The translations under genes and the position numbers were made by a program. The notes under the pieces are model-generated. The model saw only the letters and a list, made by a program, of their open reading frames with translations, did no database searches and had not been told where the DNA came from. Shown here piece after piece: positions 16,330 through 24,370 of a stretch of DNA of 54,241 nt. The number at the start of each line of letters is the position of its first letter. Positions within the stretch are counted from its first letter, which is position 1. Source of the stretch: Pseudomonas palmensis (lineage in GTDB: Bacteria > Pseudomonadota > Gammaproteobacteria > Pseudomonadales > Pseudomonadaceae); the NCBI RefSeq assembly GCF_017848315.1, contig NZ_JAFKEC010000034.1, positions 1-54,241 of the forward strand. Direction: 5' to 3'.

Positions 16330-17343
16330 TTAAGCCGTTATTGGTTGACTGCTCCAGACCTCAGGGTAGGCGAATAATGCAGGAGCCCCACCGGTATGCA
16401 GAAAAATCAGCGGGCCGTCGTCGAAACGCTGGCGCGCGATGCCGTCGAGCAGCCCGGCCATGGCCTTGCCGGTGTACACCGGGTCCAGCAGCAGGCCCTC
16501 GTGGCTGGCCAGCAGGCGGATGGCGGCCAGGGTGCCGGCATTCGGTTCGCCGTAGCGCGGCGCGAAGTACTCGTCCCACAGTTCGACCTTGAAGGCGTCA
16601 GGCAGGTCGATACCCAGCAGCTCGGCGGTGCGTTCGGCCAGGCCCTGCACCTTGGGACGCTGGGCCTCGTCGCTGCGCGACACGGTCACGCCGATCAGCG
16701 GCAGTTGCGGCAGCGCTTGGGCCAGCGCCAGGCCCAGGCCGCTGTGGGTGCCCGCACTGCCGGAGGCCAGCACCACCCCGGCGAAGGTCTGCCCGCTGCG
16801 GGTGATCTGCTCGGCCAGCTCCAGCCCGGCGCGCACATAGCCCAGGGCGCCACGCGCATTTGAACCGCCAATCGGCACGATGTAGGGCTTGCGTCCGCTG
16901 GCATGCAGGCGCACGGCCAGCGCCTGCAACTGGTCATCGGCATCGTCGAGGTTATCCACAAGCTCGACCCTGGCGTCGAACAGTTCCAGCAGCAGGCGGT
17001 TGCCGTTGTGCTGGTAGGCGGGGGAGTCGGTGCCGATGGGGTTTTCCAGCAGGGCCACGCAGCCCAGGCCCAGTTGCGCGGCCAGTGCTGCGGTCTGGCG
17101 CACGTGGTTGGACTGGATGGCGCCGGCGGTGATCAGCGTATCGGCACCGCTGGCCAGCGCGTCGGCGGCCAGGTACTCGAGCTTGCGCAGCTTGTTGCCG
17201 CCCAGGGCCAGCGGGGTGAGGTCGTCGCGCTTGATGTAGATGTCGCGCCCGGCCCAGGCCGACAGGCGTTCGAGCCGGTGCAGCGGGGTGGGTGCATCGA
17301 GCAAGGGCAGGCGTTTGAAGCGTTCGAGCTGGTGTTCGATCAT
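16330..17343 (-). CDS. dcyD: D-cysteine desulfhydrase (PLP enzyme)
   Basis: This 337-residue enzyme converts D-cysteine to pyruvate, ammonia and sulfide. It follows E. coli DcyD closely along its whole length: APTPLHRL, IKRDDLTPLALGGNKLRKLE with the PLP lysine at about Lys51, TAGAIQSNHVRQTAALAA, PYIVPIGGSNARGALGYV and the C-terminal FLHTGGAPALFAY. ACC deaminase is the sister family, but the match and the cystine-importer context favour DcyD. I use ATG at 17343 because DcyD begins there (MxxHxLxRFxRL); an upstream in-frame GTG at 17400 would add 19 unrelated residues. The binding-protein gene follows after 21 bases. It is divergent from the serine acetyltransferase gene. Confidence 0.92.
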   Translation of the reverse strand: MIEHQLERFKRLPLLDAPTPLHRLERLSAWAGRDIYIKRDDLTPLALGGNKLRKLEYLAADALASGADTLITAGAIQSNHVRQTAALAAQLGLGCVALLENPIGTDSPAYQHNGNRLLLELFDARVELVDNLDDADDQLQALAVRLHASGRKPYIVPIGGSNARGALGYVRAGLELAEQITRSGQTFAGVVLASGSAGTHSGLGLALAQALPQLPLIGVTVSRSDEAQRPKVQGLAERTAELLGIDLPDAFKVELWDEYFAPRYGEPNAGTLAAIRLLASHEGLLLDPVYTGKAMAGLLDGIARQRFDDGPLIFLHTGGAPALFAYPEVWSSQPITA

Positions 17344-17536
17344 GGCATCGGGCTGACTGGGGAAACTTCGACTATAGGCAGCCGTGGGCGTCTCTTCCAC
17401 TGGGCCGGCTTATGCCGGATTTATAGCCAAAGCGCATAAAGGGATATTTTTTCCGCCGTGGCCATTTGCCGTAAAGTGATCCGCAACAAGGCGGCCACCC
17501 CCTCCACAAGCCGCCGCCGCGTCAGGAGAGACAACC
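17344..17536. promoter_or_regulatory. shared divergent promoter region of dcyD-tcyJLN and epsC
   Basis: This 193-base region separates two sulfur-amino-acid transcription units reading outward. An AT-rich core lies at about 17410-17480 (TTATAGCC, GCATAAAG, GATATTTTTT). For dcyD a -10-like TATAGT occurs on the minus strand at about 17371-17376. The epsC side has AGGAGAG before its GTG start. The AT-rich core between divergent cysteine genes is a reasonable place for a CysB-type site, but I cannot delimit one. Confidence 0.4.
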
Positions 17537-18469
17537 GTGAGCGACAACGCGCAAACAGGCCATTGGCAGTTGCAAACCCTCGTCAGCCAGCTGCGTTCAG
17601 CCCGTGACCAATGGCGCAGCCGCAATGGCCGCAGCAGTGGCGAGCAGGGCGGGCGCGAGCTGCCCTCGCGCGAGGCGATGCGCCAGATTCTCGAGCAGCT
17701 GTGCGGCGCGCTGTTCCCCATGCGCCTGGGCCCGGTGGACCTGCGCGAAGAGAGCGAAGACTTCTATGTGGGCAACACCCTGGACGCGGCGCTGACCGCA
17801 TTGCTGGCCCAGGCGCGCCTTGAGCTGCGCTACGCCGCGCGCCAGGGCAAGGCCGAGTCGCTGGAGATTGACGCCCAGGCGCTGCGCCTGATCCAGGATT
17901 TCGCCGCCGCCCTGCCGGGCCTGCGCACGTTGCTCGATACCGATGTACTGGCGGCCTATCACGGCGACCCGGCGGCGCGCAGCGTGGACGAGGTGCTGCT
18001 GTGCTACCCCGGCGTGCTGGCAGTGATCCACCACCGCCTGGCGCATCACCTGTACCGCGCCGGGCTGCCGCTGCTGGCGCGCATCAGTTCGGAGCTGGCG
18101 CATTCGGCCACCGGCATCGACATTCACCCCGGCGCGCAGATCGGCCCGAGCTTCTTCATCGACCATGGCACCGGTGTGGTGATCGGCGAGACGGCGATCA
18201 TTGGCGAGCGGGTGCGTATCTACCAGGCGGTGACCCTGGGCGCCAAGCGGTTCCCGGCGGACGAGTCGGGGCAGTTGCAGAAGGGCCAGCCGCGCCACCC
18301 GATCGTCGAGGACGACGTGGTGATTTACGCCGGCGCGACTATTCTGGGGCGTATCACCATCGGCAAGGGCTCGACCATCGGCGGCAATGTGTGGCTGACC
18401 CGCAGTGTGGCGGCAGGCAGCAACCTGACCCAGGCCAATCTGCAGCATGATGATGGGACGCAGAAGTAA
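17537..18469 (+). CDS. epsC: serine O-acetyltransferase (EpsC type)
   Basis: This 310-residue enzyme transfers acetyl from acetyl-CoA to L-serine, giving O-acetylserine, the sulfur acceptor in cysteine synthesis and precursor of the CysB inducer. An N-terminal helical domain (about residues 1-180) precedes a left-handed beta-helix of hexapeptide repeats (about 195-300), with the catalytic segment IDIHPGAQIGPSFFIDHGTGVVIGETAIIG. It is the longer EpsC form rather than the CysE form of about 270 residues. The start is GTG at 17537 with AGGAGAG at good spacing. It is divergent from the cystine/D-cysteine operon, so sulfide released by DcyD and O-acetylserine made here could feed the same pathway. 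A REP pair with an extra stem-loop follows the stop. Confidence 0.95.
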   Translation: MSDNAQTGHWQLQTLVSQLRSARDQWRSRNGRSSGEQGGRELPSREAMRQILEQLCGALFPMRLGPVDLREESEDFYVGNTLDAALTALLAQARLELRYAARQGKAESLEIDAQALRLIQDFAAALPGLRTLLDTDVLAAYHGDPAARSVDEVLLCYPGVLAVIHHRLAHHLYRAGLPLLARISSELAHSATGIDIHPGAQIGPSFFIDHGTGVVIGETAIIGERVRIYQAVTLGAKRFPADESGQLQKGQPRHPIVEDDVVIYAGATILGRITIGKGSTIGGNVWLTRSVAAGSNLTQANLQHDDGTQK

Positions 18470-18496
18470 GGAACTTTCCTGGGAACGCCAGCCTCT

Positions 18497-18598
18497 GTAG
18501 GAGCCGGCCTTGCCGGCGATCGAGCGCGTAGCGATCGCCGGTTGCCCATGCGCTGATGCGGGCCTGATCCATTTTTCGCCGGCAATGCCGGCTCCTAC
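18497..18598. repeat. inverted REP pair with an extra stem-loop, downstream of epsC
   Basis: A right-facing REP (18497-18520) and a left-facing REP (18575-18598) are 54 bases apart. Between them GGCGATCG and CGATCGCC (18516-18540) form a further 8-base-pair stem overlapping the first REP. The unit lies between epsC and the betT control region and may act as a transcript end or insulator. Confidence 0.85.
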
Positions 18599-18623
18599 AG
18601 GGTCGCGCACCGACCCCATCCAT

Positions 18624-18653
18624 GTTTAACTTGAACGCTCGTTCAACTTAAAC
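18624..18653. promoter_or_regulatory. 30-base near-perfect inverted repeat, likely BetI-type operator
   Basis: The two 14-base arms (18624-18637 and 18640-18653) differ at a single position and are separated by CT. The core is TTGAACGCTCGTTCAA (18631-18646). From memory, the choline-responsive repressor BetI binds TTGAACGTTCAA-like palindromes near bet genes. The site is 38 bases upstream of the leader ORF and about 90 bases upstream of the betT start, where a repressor would block transcription. No betI gene is in the window. Confidence 0.65.
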
Positions 18654-18690
18654 GGTGGTCCGCTGCCGGTGTTCAACAGGAGGAAACCCT

Positions 18691-18747
18691 TTGCTGAACC
18701 CGTACAACTCAACCCTCACACCCCCCCGCGAGGTGCACACGCAATGA
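18691..18747 (+). CDS. possible 18-codon leader ORF coupled to betT
   Basis: A perfect AGGAGG (18678-18683) sits 7 bases before TTG at 18691. That TTG opens a frame of 18 codons (MLNPYNSTLTPPREVHTQ) ending in TGA at 18745-18747, which overlaps the betT ATG as ATGA. The AGGAGG is about 60 bases from that ATG, too far to serve it directly, and is in the wrong place for the in-frame GTG at 18669. A translated leader that hands ribosomes on to betT is the simplest reading. The peptide matches nothing I recognise, and TTG starts are rare, so confidence is limited. Confidence 0.4.
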   Translation: MLNPYNSTLTPPREVHTQ

Positions 18748-20741
18748 GTGCACCGTCTTCGAATACCCCCAGCACTATCCGCATGAACCCCCCGGTGTTC
18801 TATTTTGCCGCCAGCTTCATCCTGCTGTTCGGCCTGGCCGTGATCAGCAACCCGCAGGTGGCCGGTGAATGGCTGCTGGCGGCGCAGAACTGGGCCGCCA
18901 ACACCGTGGGCTGGTACTACATGCTGGCGATGACCCTGTACCTGGTCTTCGTGGTGGTCACCGCCTTGTCCGGCTACGGCAAGATCAAGCTCGGTGCCGA
19001 CCACGACGAACCCGAGTTCAGCTACCTGTCGTGGGCCGGCATGCTGTTCGCCGCCGGCATCAGCATCACGCTGTTCTTCTTCTGCGTCTCCGAACCCCTG
19101 ACCCACCTGCTGCAGCCGCCCCAGGGCGAAGCCGGCACCGCCGAGGCCGGGCGCCAGGCGATGCAGCTGCTGTTTCTGCACTGGGGCCTGCACGGTTGGG
19201 GCGTGTTCGCCTTCGTGGGCATGGCGCTGGCCTATTTCGCCTACCGCCACAACCTGCCGCTGGCGCTGCGTTCGGCGCTGTACCCGCTGATCGGCAAGCG
19301 CATCAACGGCCCCATCGGCTACGCGGTGGACGGCTTCGGCATCATCGCCACGGTGTTCGGCCTGGGCGCCGACATGGGCTTTGGTGTGCTGCACCTTAAC
19401 TCGGGCCTGGACTACCTGTTCGGCATCCCGCACACCCAGTGGGTGCAGGTGATCCTGATCAGCCTGATGATGGGGGCAGCGGTGGTGGTGGCCATCGCCG
19501 GGGTCGACAAGGGCGTGCGGGTGATGTCCGACATCAACATGGTGCTGGCCTGCGCACTGCTGCTGTTCGTACTGTTCGCCGGGCCTACCCAGCACCTGTT
19601 CAACACCCTGATCCAGAACCTGGGCGACTACCTGGGCGCGTTGCCGCGCAAGAGCTTCGATGTGTACGCCTACAACGAACCGAGCGACTGGCTGGGCGGC
19701 TGGACGGTGTTCTACTGGGCCTGGTGGATTGCCTGGGCGCCGTTCGTCGGGTTGTTCATCGCACGGATTTCCCGCGGGCGCACCATCCGCGAGTTCGTGT
19801 TCGGCGTGCTGCTGATTCCGCTGGGCTTCACCCTGGCGTGGATGTCCATCTTCGGCAACAGCGCGATCCTGCAGGTGCTCAATGGCGCCACGGCGCTGGG
19901 GCAGTCGGCGCTGGAAAACCCCTCGATGAGCCTGTACCTGCTGCTGGAAACCTACCCGTGGAGCAAGGTGGTGATCGCGGTCACGGTGTTCATCAGCTTC
20001 GTGTTCTTCGTCACTTCGGCCGACTCGGGCACGGTAGTGCTCTCGACCCTGTCGGCCCGTGACGGCAGCCCGGACGAGGACGGCCCCAACTGGCTGCGGG
20101 TGTTCTGGGGTGCGATGACGGCGCTGGTGACCAGCGGGCTGCTGTTTGCCGGCAGCATCGACTCGCTCAAGTCGGCGGTGGTGCTGACCTCGCTGCCGTT
20201 CTCGGTGATCCTGCTGGCGATGATGTGGGGCCTGCACAAGGCGTTCTACCTGGAGTCGCAGCGTCAGATCGCGCAGATGCACTCGCTGGCACCGTTCGCC
20301 AACTCGCGGCGCGGGCGTGGCGGCTGGCGGCATCGCCTGAGCCAGGCGGTGCACTTCCCCTCGCGGGACGAGGTGTACCGGTTCATGGATGACGTGGTGC
20401 GCCCGGCGATTGCCGAGGTGACCGACGTGTTTGCCGAGAAGGGCCTGAATGTCATCACCCAGGAAGACCCGAGCCACGACAACGTGAGCCTGAAGATCGG
20501 CCATGGCGAAGAGCAGCCGTTCATCTACCAGGTGCAGATGCGCGGCTACTTCACGCCATCGTTCGCACTGGCCGGGCTGGGCACGCAGGAGTTGAAGAAC
20601 CGGCGCTACTACCGCGCCGAGGTGCACCTGAGCGAAGGCAGCCAGGATTACGACCTGGTGGGCTACAGCAAGGAGCAGATCATCAACGACATCCTCGACC
20701 AGTACGAGCGTCACCTGCAGTTTTTGCACATGGTGCGTTAG
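18744..20741 (+). CDS. betT: BCCT-family choline/betaine transporter (BetT type)
   Basis: This 665-residue secondary transporter of the betaine/choline/carnitine family has 12 predicted helices. The family signature is visible in YWAWWIAWAPFVGLFIARIS, followed by SRGRTIREF. A cytoplasmic C-terminal domain of about 170 residues follows the last helix (from about residue 500), as in osmoregulated BetT of about 675 residues rather than the shorter BetP/CaiT forms. I choose ATG at 18744; the frame also opens at GTG 18669 but that start has no ribosome-binding site and would begin inside the leader. A likely BetI-type operator lies upstream. Choline sulfate or betaine uptake would fit the nearby sulfur genes, but choline is the family default. 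A REP pair and a hairpin separate it from convergent tauD. Confidence 0.9.
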   Translation: MSAPSSNTPSTIRMNPPVFYFAASFILLFGLAVISNPQVAGEWLLAAQNWAANTVGWYYMLAMTLYLVFVVVTALSGYGKIKLGADHDEPEFSYLSWAGMLFAAGISITLFFFCVSEPLTHLLQPPQGEAGTAEAGRQAMQLLFLHWGLHGWGVFAFVGMALAYFAYRHNLPLALRSALYPLIGKRINGPIGYAVDGFGIIATVFGLGADMGFGVLHLNSGLDYLFGIPHTQWVQVILISLMMGAAVVVAIAGVDKGVRVMSDINMVLACALLLFVLFAGPTQHLFNTLIQNLGDYLGALPRKSFDVYAYNEPSDWLGGWTVFYWAWWIAWAPFVGLFIARISRGRTIREFVFGVLLIPLGFTLAWMSIFGNSAILQVLNGATALGQSALENPSMSLYLLLETYPWSKVVIAVTVFISFVFFVTSADSGTVVLSTLSARDGSPDEDGPNWLRVFWGAMTALVTSGLLFAGSIDSLKSAVVLTSLPFSVILLAMMWGLHKAFYLESQRQIAQMHSLAPFANSRRGRGGWRHRLSQAVHFPSRDEVYRFMDDVVRPAIAEVTDVFAEKGLNVITQEDPSHDNVSLKIGHGEEQPFIYQVQMRGYFTPSFALAGLGTQELKNRRYYRAEVHLSEGSQDYDLVGYSKEQIINDILDQYERHLQFLHMVR

Positions 20742-20754
20742 GGCTGCCGGCCCC

Positions 20755-20800
20755 TTCGCCGGCAAGGCCGGCTCCTACAGGAGCCGGATTTGCCGGCGAA
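20755..20800. repeat. compact inverted REP pair between betT and tauD
   Basis: Two oppositely oriented REPs share their outer arms (CTCCTACAGGAG in the centre) with almost no spacer. The pair begins 13 bases after the betT stop. A second inverted repeat follows at 20845-20873 (TTGATT and AATCAA outer arms, GTAC inner arms, one-base bulge). Both lie between the convergent betT and tauD stops and could end transcription from both sides. Confidence 0.85.
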
Positions 20801-20891
20801 TGCCCCCCTCTTGCCAGCTACGCCCAACGGGGTGTTTTCATACCTTGATTCGTACCACGTAGTACGTAATCAATGGCCGCGGCGCACCGCC

Positions 20892-21725
20892 TCAAAACGG
20901 CTTGTCGCCCAGAATAGTCGCCCGATGCATTACCCGCCGCTGCGGTCGGTAATCGTCCACCGCGTAATGCTGCGTTACGCGGTTGTCCCAGAACGCCACG
21001 TCGTTTTCCTGCCAACGCCAGCGGATGGTGAACTCCGGGCGCGTGGCGTGGGCGAACAGCAGTTTCAGGATCGCCTCGCTCTCGGCCTCGCCCAGTTCGT
21101 TGATGCGGGTAGTGAAGCCTTCGCTCACGAACAGCGATTTGCGCCCGCTCACCGGGTGCGTGCGGATCACCGGGTGCGACAGCGGCGGGTTGTTGCGCCG
21201 CGCCGCTTCCCAGCGCGCCAGGTCTTCGGCGGTGTTGCCAAAGCGCTCCAGCGGAAACGACTTGGTGAAGTCGTGGGTGGCGGTCAGCCCGTCGAGCAGC
21301 TGGCGCAGCGGCGCCGACAGTGCCTCATAGGCGGCAATGCCGCTGGCCCACAGGGTGTCGCCACCATAGGCCGGCAACTGCTTGGCGCTGAGCACCGCAC
21401 CCAGCGCCGGGGTGGGCAGAAAGGTCACGTCGGTATGCCAGATGGCGTTGTCGCGTACATCGGTGACGGCCGTGTCGAGCACCAGCACCTGTGGCGTTTC
21501 GGGCACGTTGGGGTAGATGGGGTGAATGTGCAGATCGCCGAAACGCGCGGCAAAACTGGCCTGTTGCTGCGGGGTCAGCGGCTGCTCGCGAAAGAACAGC
21601 ACCTGGTGCTGGAGCAGCGCCTGCTCCACGGCGTCACGGTGTTCACGGCTGATCTCGCGGGTCAGGTCGATGCCGCTGATCTGGGCGCCGAGCGCGGGGC
21701 TCAGCGGGGTAATGGTCAGGCTCAT
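20892..21725 (-). CDS. tauD: taurine dioxygenase
   Basis: This 277-residue Fe(II)/2-oxoglutarate-dependent dioxygenase hydroxylates taurine, which breaks down to sulfite and aminoacetaldehyde. The iron ligands are in WHTDVTF (His97, Asp99) and the distal His in MHRAT near the C-terminus, with the adjacent Arg binding 2-oxoglutarate. DNRVTQHYAVDDY is also TauD-typical. I chose ATG at 21725 (MSLTITPLSPALGAQI matches the family N-terminus); an upstream in-frame TTG would add 6 residues. It is the last gene of tauABCD, 21 bases after tauC, and supplies sulfite under sulfate limitation. Confidence 0.95.
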   Translation of the reverse strand: MSLTITPLSPALGAQISGIDLTREISREHRDAVEQALLQHQVLFFREQPLTPQQQASFAARFGDLHIHPIYPNVPETPQVLVLDTAVTDVRDNAIWHTDVTFLPTPALGAVLSAKQLPAYGGDTLWASGIAAYEALSAPLRQLLDGLTATHDFTKSFPLERFGNTAEDLARWEAARRNNPPLSHPVIRTHPVSGRKSLFVSEGFTTRINELGEAESEAILKLLFAHATRPEFTIRWRWQENDVAFWDNRVTQHYAVDDYRPQRRVMHRATILGDKPF

Positions 21726-21746
21726 GTCGGTCTCTTTGTGCAAGTC

Positions 21747-22586
21747 TCAATGGCTCTGGCCATGCCAGGGCACCAGCTTGCGCTGCAGGGCGCGCAAGCT
21801 CATTTCCAATGCGAAGGCGATCAGGGCAATCACCAGAATGCCCAGCACCACCACGTCGGTCACCAGGAACTGCGCGGCTGACTGCACCATGAAGCCCAGC
21901 CCGCTGGTGGCGGCAATCAGTTCGGCGGCCACCAGGGTCGACCAGCCCACGCCCAGGCCGATGCGCACGCCGGTAAGAATGTCGGGCAGCGCGCTGGGCA
22001 GGATCACGTGGCGAATCAGTTGTGCCCGGGTGGCCCCCAGCGACTGCGCGGCGCGCAGCCTGGCCGGGTCGACGGTGCGTACGCCGGTGGCAGTGGCGAT
22101 GGCGATCGGGGCGAAGATCGCCAGGTAGATCAGCAACACCTTGGACAACTCGCCGATGCCGCACCAGATCACGATCAACGGCAGGTAGGCCAGCGGCGGG
22201 ATCGGCCGATAGAACTCGATCAGCGGGTCGAAGATGCCGCGGGCAATACGGTTGTGGCCGATGGCGATGCCGATCGGGATCGCGGTCAGGATCGCCGCGC
22301 CCAGGGCCAGGCCGATACGCTGCAGGCTCGCGCCCAGGTGCTGCCACAGGGTCGATTCCATGTAGCCCTGGGTCATCAGTAGCCAGGCCTTGCCCAGCAC
22401 CGCCTCGGGCGAGGGCAGAAACAGCGGCTCGATCCATTCGGCGGCGGTCACCGCCCACCAGGCCAGCAGCAGCGTGGCCAGGGTCAGTACGCTGATCCAG
22501 CGTGTGCTCAGGCTGCGCCGCACCTTCACGGGCACCGCTGCAGCAGCGGCAGGTTTGGCCGTTACCGGCAGGTCGAGGCTGCTCAT
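21747..22586 (-). CDS. tauC: taurine ABC transporter permease
   Basis: This 279-residue inner-membrane permease belongs to the SsuC/TauC/NitT family. About six hydrophobic helices follow an N-terminal cytoplasmic stretch, and the EAA loop is RAAQSLGATRAQLIRHVILP (about residues 175-195). The ATG at 22586 overlaps the tauB stop (ATGA); the open frame continues upstream inside tauB and should not be used as the start. It forms the membrane channel for taurine with two TauB ATPases and the TauA binding protein. Confidence 0.94.
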   Translation of the reverse strand: MSSLDLPVTAKPAAAAAVPVKVRRSLSTRWISVLTLATLLLAWWAVTAAEWIEPLFLPSPEAVLGKAWLLMTQGYMESTLWQHLGASLQRIGLALGAAILTAIPIGIAIGHNRIARGIFDPLIEFYRPIPPLAYLPLIVIWCGIGELSKVLLIYLAIFAPIAIATATGVRTVDPARLRAAQSLGATRAQLIRHVILPSALPDILTGVRIGLGVGWSTLVAAELIAATSGLGFMVQSAAQFLVTDVVVLGILVIALIAFALEMSLRALQRKLVPWHGQSH

Positions 22587-23377
22587 GCGAGCTCCTTGCG
22601 CGGTGTGGCGCTGCGTTGGGAGAACACCCGCGACAGTACGTGCTCGCGGGTTTCGATGAAGCGTGGGTCGGACTTGATCGCGCGTGCCGATTCGCCTGCG
22701 GCGTAGCGCTGGCCGAAGTCCAGTTGCAGGCGCTCGACGATCTGCCCCGGGTTGGGCGCCAGCAGCACCAGTTCGGTGGCCAGGAACACCGCCTCCTCGA
22801 TGTCGTGGGTAATCAGGAACACCGGTTTGGCGGTGCGTTGCCACACCTGCAGCAGCAGTTCCTGCATCTGTTCGCGGGTGAATGCATCCAGGGCGCCGAA
22901 CGGCTCGTCCATCAGCAGGATGCGCGGGTCGGCAGCCAGTGCACGGGCCAGGCCCACACGCTGCTTCTGCCCGCCCGACAACTGCCAGATACGCCGGCTG
23001 CCGAAGTCGGCCAGGTCCACCAGGGCGAGCATTTCGCGGGCCCTGGCTTCACGTTGTGCACGGGGTACGCCGGCCAGTTCCAGGCCGAAGCCGACGTTGG
23101 CCAGTACGTCCTGCCAGGGCAGCAGGGCGTCGTCCTGGAACACCACGCCACGGTCGGCGCCGGGGCCCTGCACCGCTTGGCCATCGAGGGTGATGCGCCC
23201 GGCGCTGGGGGTGACGAAGCCGGCGATCAGGTTGAGCAGCGAAGTCTTGCCGCTGCCGGAAGGGCCCAGGGCCACCAGCAGCTGCTGCGGGCCCAGGCTC
23301 AGTGAGATGTCGGCCAGTACGGGTTCGGCAGCGCCGGGGTACTGTGCGCTGATGCGCTCCAGTTGTAGCAGGGCCAT
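22583..23377 (-). CDS. tauB: taurine ABC transporter ATP-binding protein
   Basis: This 264-residue ATPase has Walker A GPSGSGKTS, Q-loop FQDDALLPW (the QDDALLPW form of the TauB/SsuB family), signature LSGGQKQRV, Walker B LLMDEPFGALD, and the switch histidine in THDIEEA. It lies 15 bases after tauA and overlaps tauC by four bases. It powers taurine uptake; some TauABC systems accept other short sulfonates. Confidence 0.95.
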   Translation of the reverse strand: MALLQLERISAQYPGAAEPVLADISLSLGPQQLLVALGPSGSGKTSLLNLIAGFVTPSAGRITLDGQAVQGPGADRGVVFQDDALLPWQDVLANVGFGLELAGVPRAQREARAREMLALVDLADFGSRRIWQLSGGQKQRVGLARALAADPRILLMDEPFGALDAFTREQMQELLLQVWQRTAKPVFLITHDIEEAVFLATELVLLAPNPGQIVERLQLDFGQRYAAGESARAIKSDPRFIETREHVLSRVFSQRSATPRKELA

Positions 23378-23392
23378 GAAGGGGCTCCGGTG

Positions 23393-24370
23393 TCAGTTGG
23401 TGATGAACTGGGCGCTGATATAGGGCGCGTAGTCCGGCAGTACCGCGTCGACCTTGCCTTGTTCCTTGAGAAAGGTGGCGGTGTCGGTGATGGCCTTGGT
23501 GGTCGGTGCGCCCAGGGCCGCGACCTGGTCGGCGGCCAGCGGGAACACGTTGCCCTGCAGCAGGCCCGGAATGTCCGCGGCCTTGGCGCCGGAAAGCTTG
23601 ACCAGCTTGTCGACGTTGGCCTTGTCGGCCAGCCAGGCTTGCGGGTTTTTGCGGTAGTCGGCGTAGGCGTCGAGGGTGACCTTGGCGAAGGCCTTGACGA
23701 TCTCGGGGTGCTTGGCGGCGAAGTCCTTGCGCACGATCCAGGCGTCGAAGGTCGGCGCGCCTTTTTCGGCCAGCTCGCCGGAGGTGATCAGCACCTTGCC
23801 GTTTTCCTTGGCCACGCCCAGGGCTGGGTCCCATACGTAGGTGGCGTCGATGTCGCCGCGCTTCCAGGCGGCGATGATCGCCGGTGGCGCGAGGTTGAGG
23901 ATCTGCACCTTGGACGGGTCGATGTTCCACTGTTTGAGTGCGGCCAGCAGGCTGTAGTGGCCGGTGGACACGAACGGTACGGCGATCTTCTTGCCGATCA
24001 GGTCCTGCGGCGAGTTGATGCCGCTGCCCTCGCGAGCCACCAGTGCCTCGGCGGCGCCGATCTGGGTGGCGATCAGGAAGGTTTCCACCGGCAGCTTGCG
24101 GGTGGCGGCGGCGGCCAGGGGGCTGGAGCCCAGGTAGCCGATCTGTACGTCACCGGAGGCGACGGCGGTGATCACGTCGGCGCCGCTGTCGAACTTGCGC
24201 CAGTCGATGCTGGCCTTGCTGGTCTTTTCATAGGTGCCATCGACCTGGGCCACCTTGGCCGGATCGACGGTGGTCTGGTAGGCCACGGTCAGGTCGGCGG
24301 CCTGGACGAAGAAGGCGGCACCGGCCAGGGCCAGGGCGGTGAACAGGCGCAGCGGGGCAGGCAGGGTCAT
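23393..24370 (-). CDS. tauA: taurine-binding periplasmic protein
   Basis: This 325-residue periplasmic binding protein has a signal peptide (core FTALALAGAAFF, likely cleavage near residue 24-25). The mature chain starts DLTVAYQTTVDPAKVAQ, followed by FDSGADVITAVASGDVQIGYLGSSPLAAA, typical of TauA. IDATYVWDPALG marks the second lobe. The ATG at 24370 follows GAGGAG at optimal spacing. It is the first gene of tauABCD, reading away from the porin gene, so the 490-base gap upstream holds its promoter. TauA is normally abundant under sulfate starvation. Confidence 0.95.
   Translation of the reverse strand: MTLPAPLRLFTALALAGAAFFVQAADLTVAYQTTVDPAKVAQVDGTYEKTSKASIDWRKFDSGADVITAVASGDVQIGYLGSSPLAAAATRKLPVETFLIATQIGAAEALVAREGSGINSPQDLIGKKIAVPFVSTGHYSLLAALKQWNIDPSKVQILNLAPPAIIAAWKRGDIDATYVWDPALGVAKENGKVLITSGELAEKGAPTFDAWIVRKDFAAKHPEIVKAFAKVTLDAYADYRKNPQAWLADKANVDKLVKLSGAKAADIPGLLQGNVFPLAADQVAALGAPTTKAITDTATFLKEQGKVDAVLPDYAPYISAQFITN

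Noticed and set aside
18669..18743. GTG at 18669 as the betT start
   Set aside because: No ribosome-binding site at proper distance, and the strong AGGAGG lies inside this stretch where it would not serve the GTG. The extra 25 residues do not resemble BCCT N-termini.
18648..20765. A 705-residue minus-strand open frame opposite betT
   Set aside because: It mirrors the BCCT gene in the complementary frame with biased His/Gln/Arg composition and no family motif.
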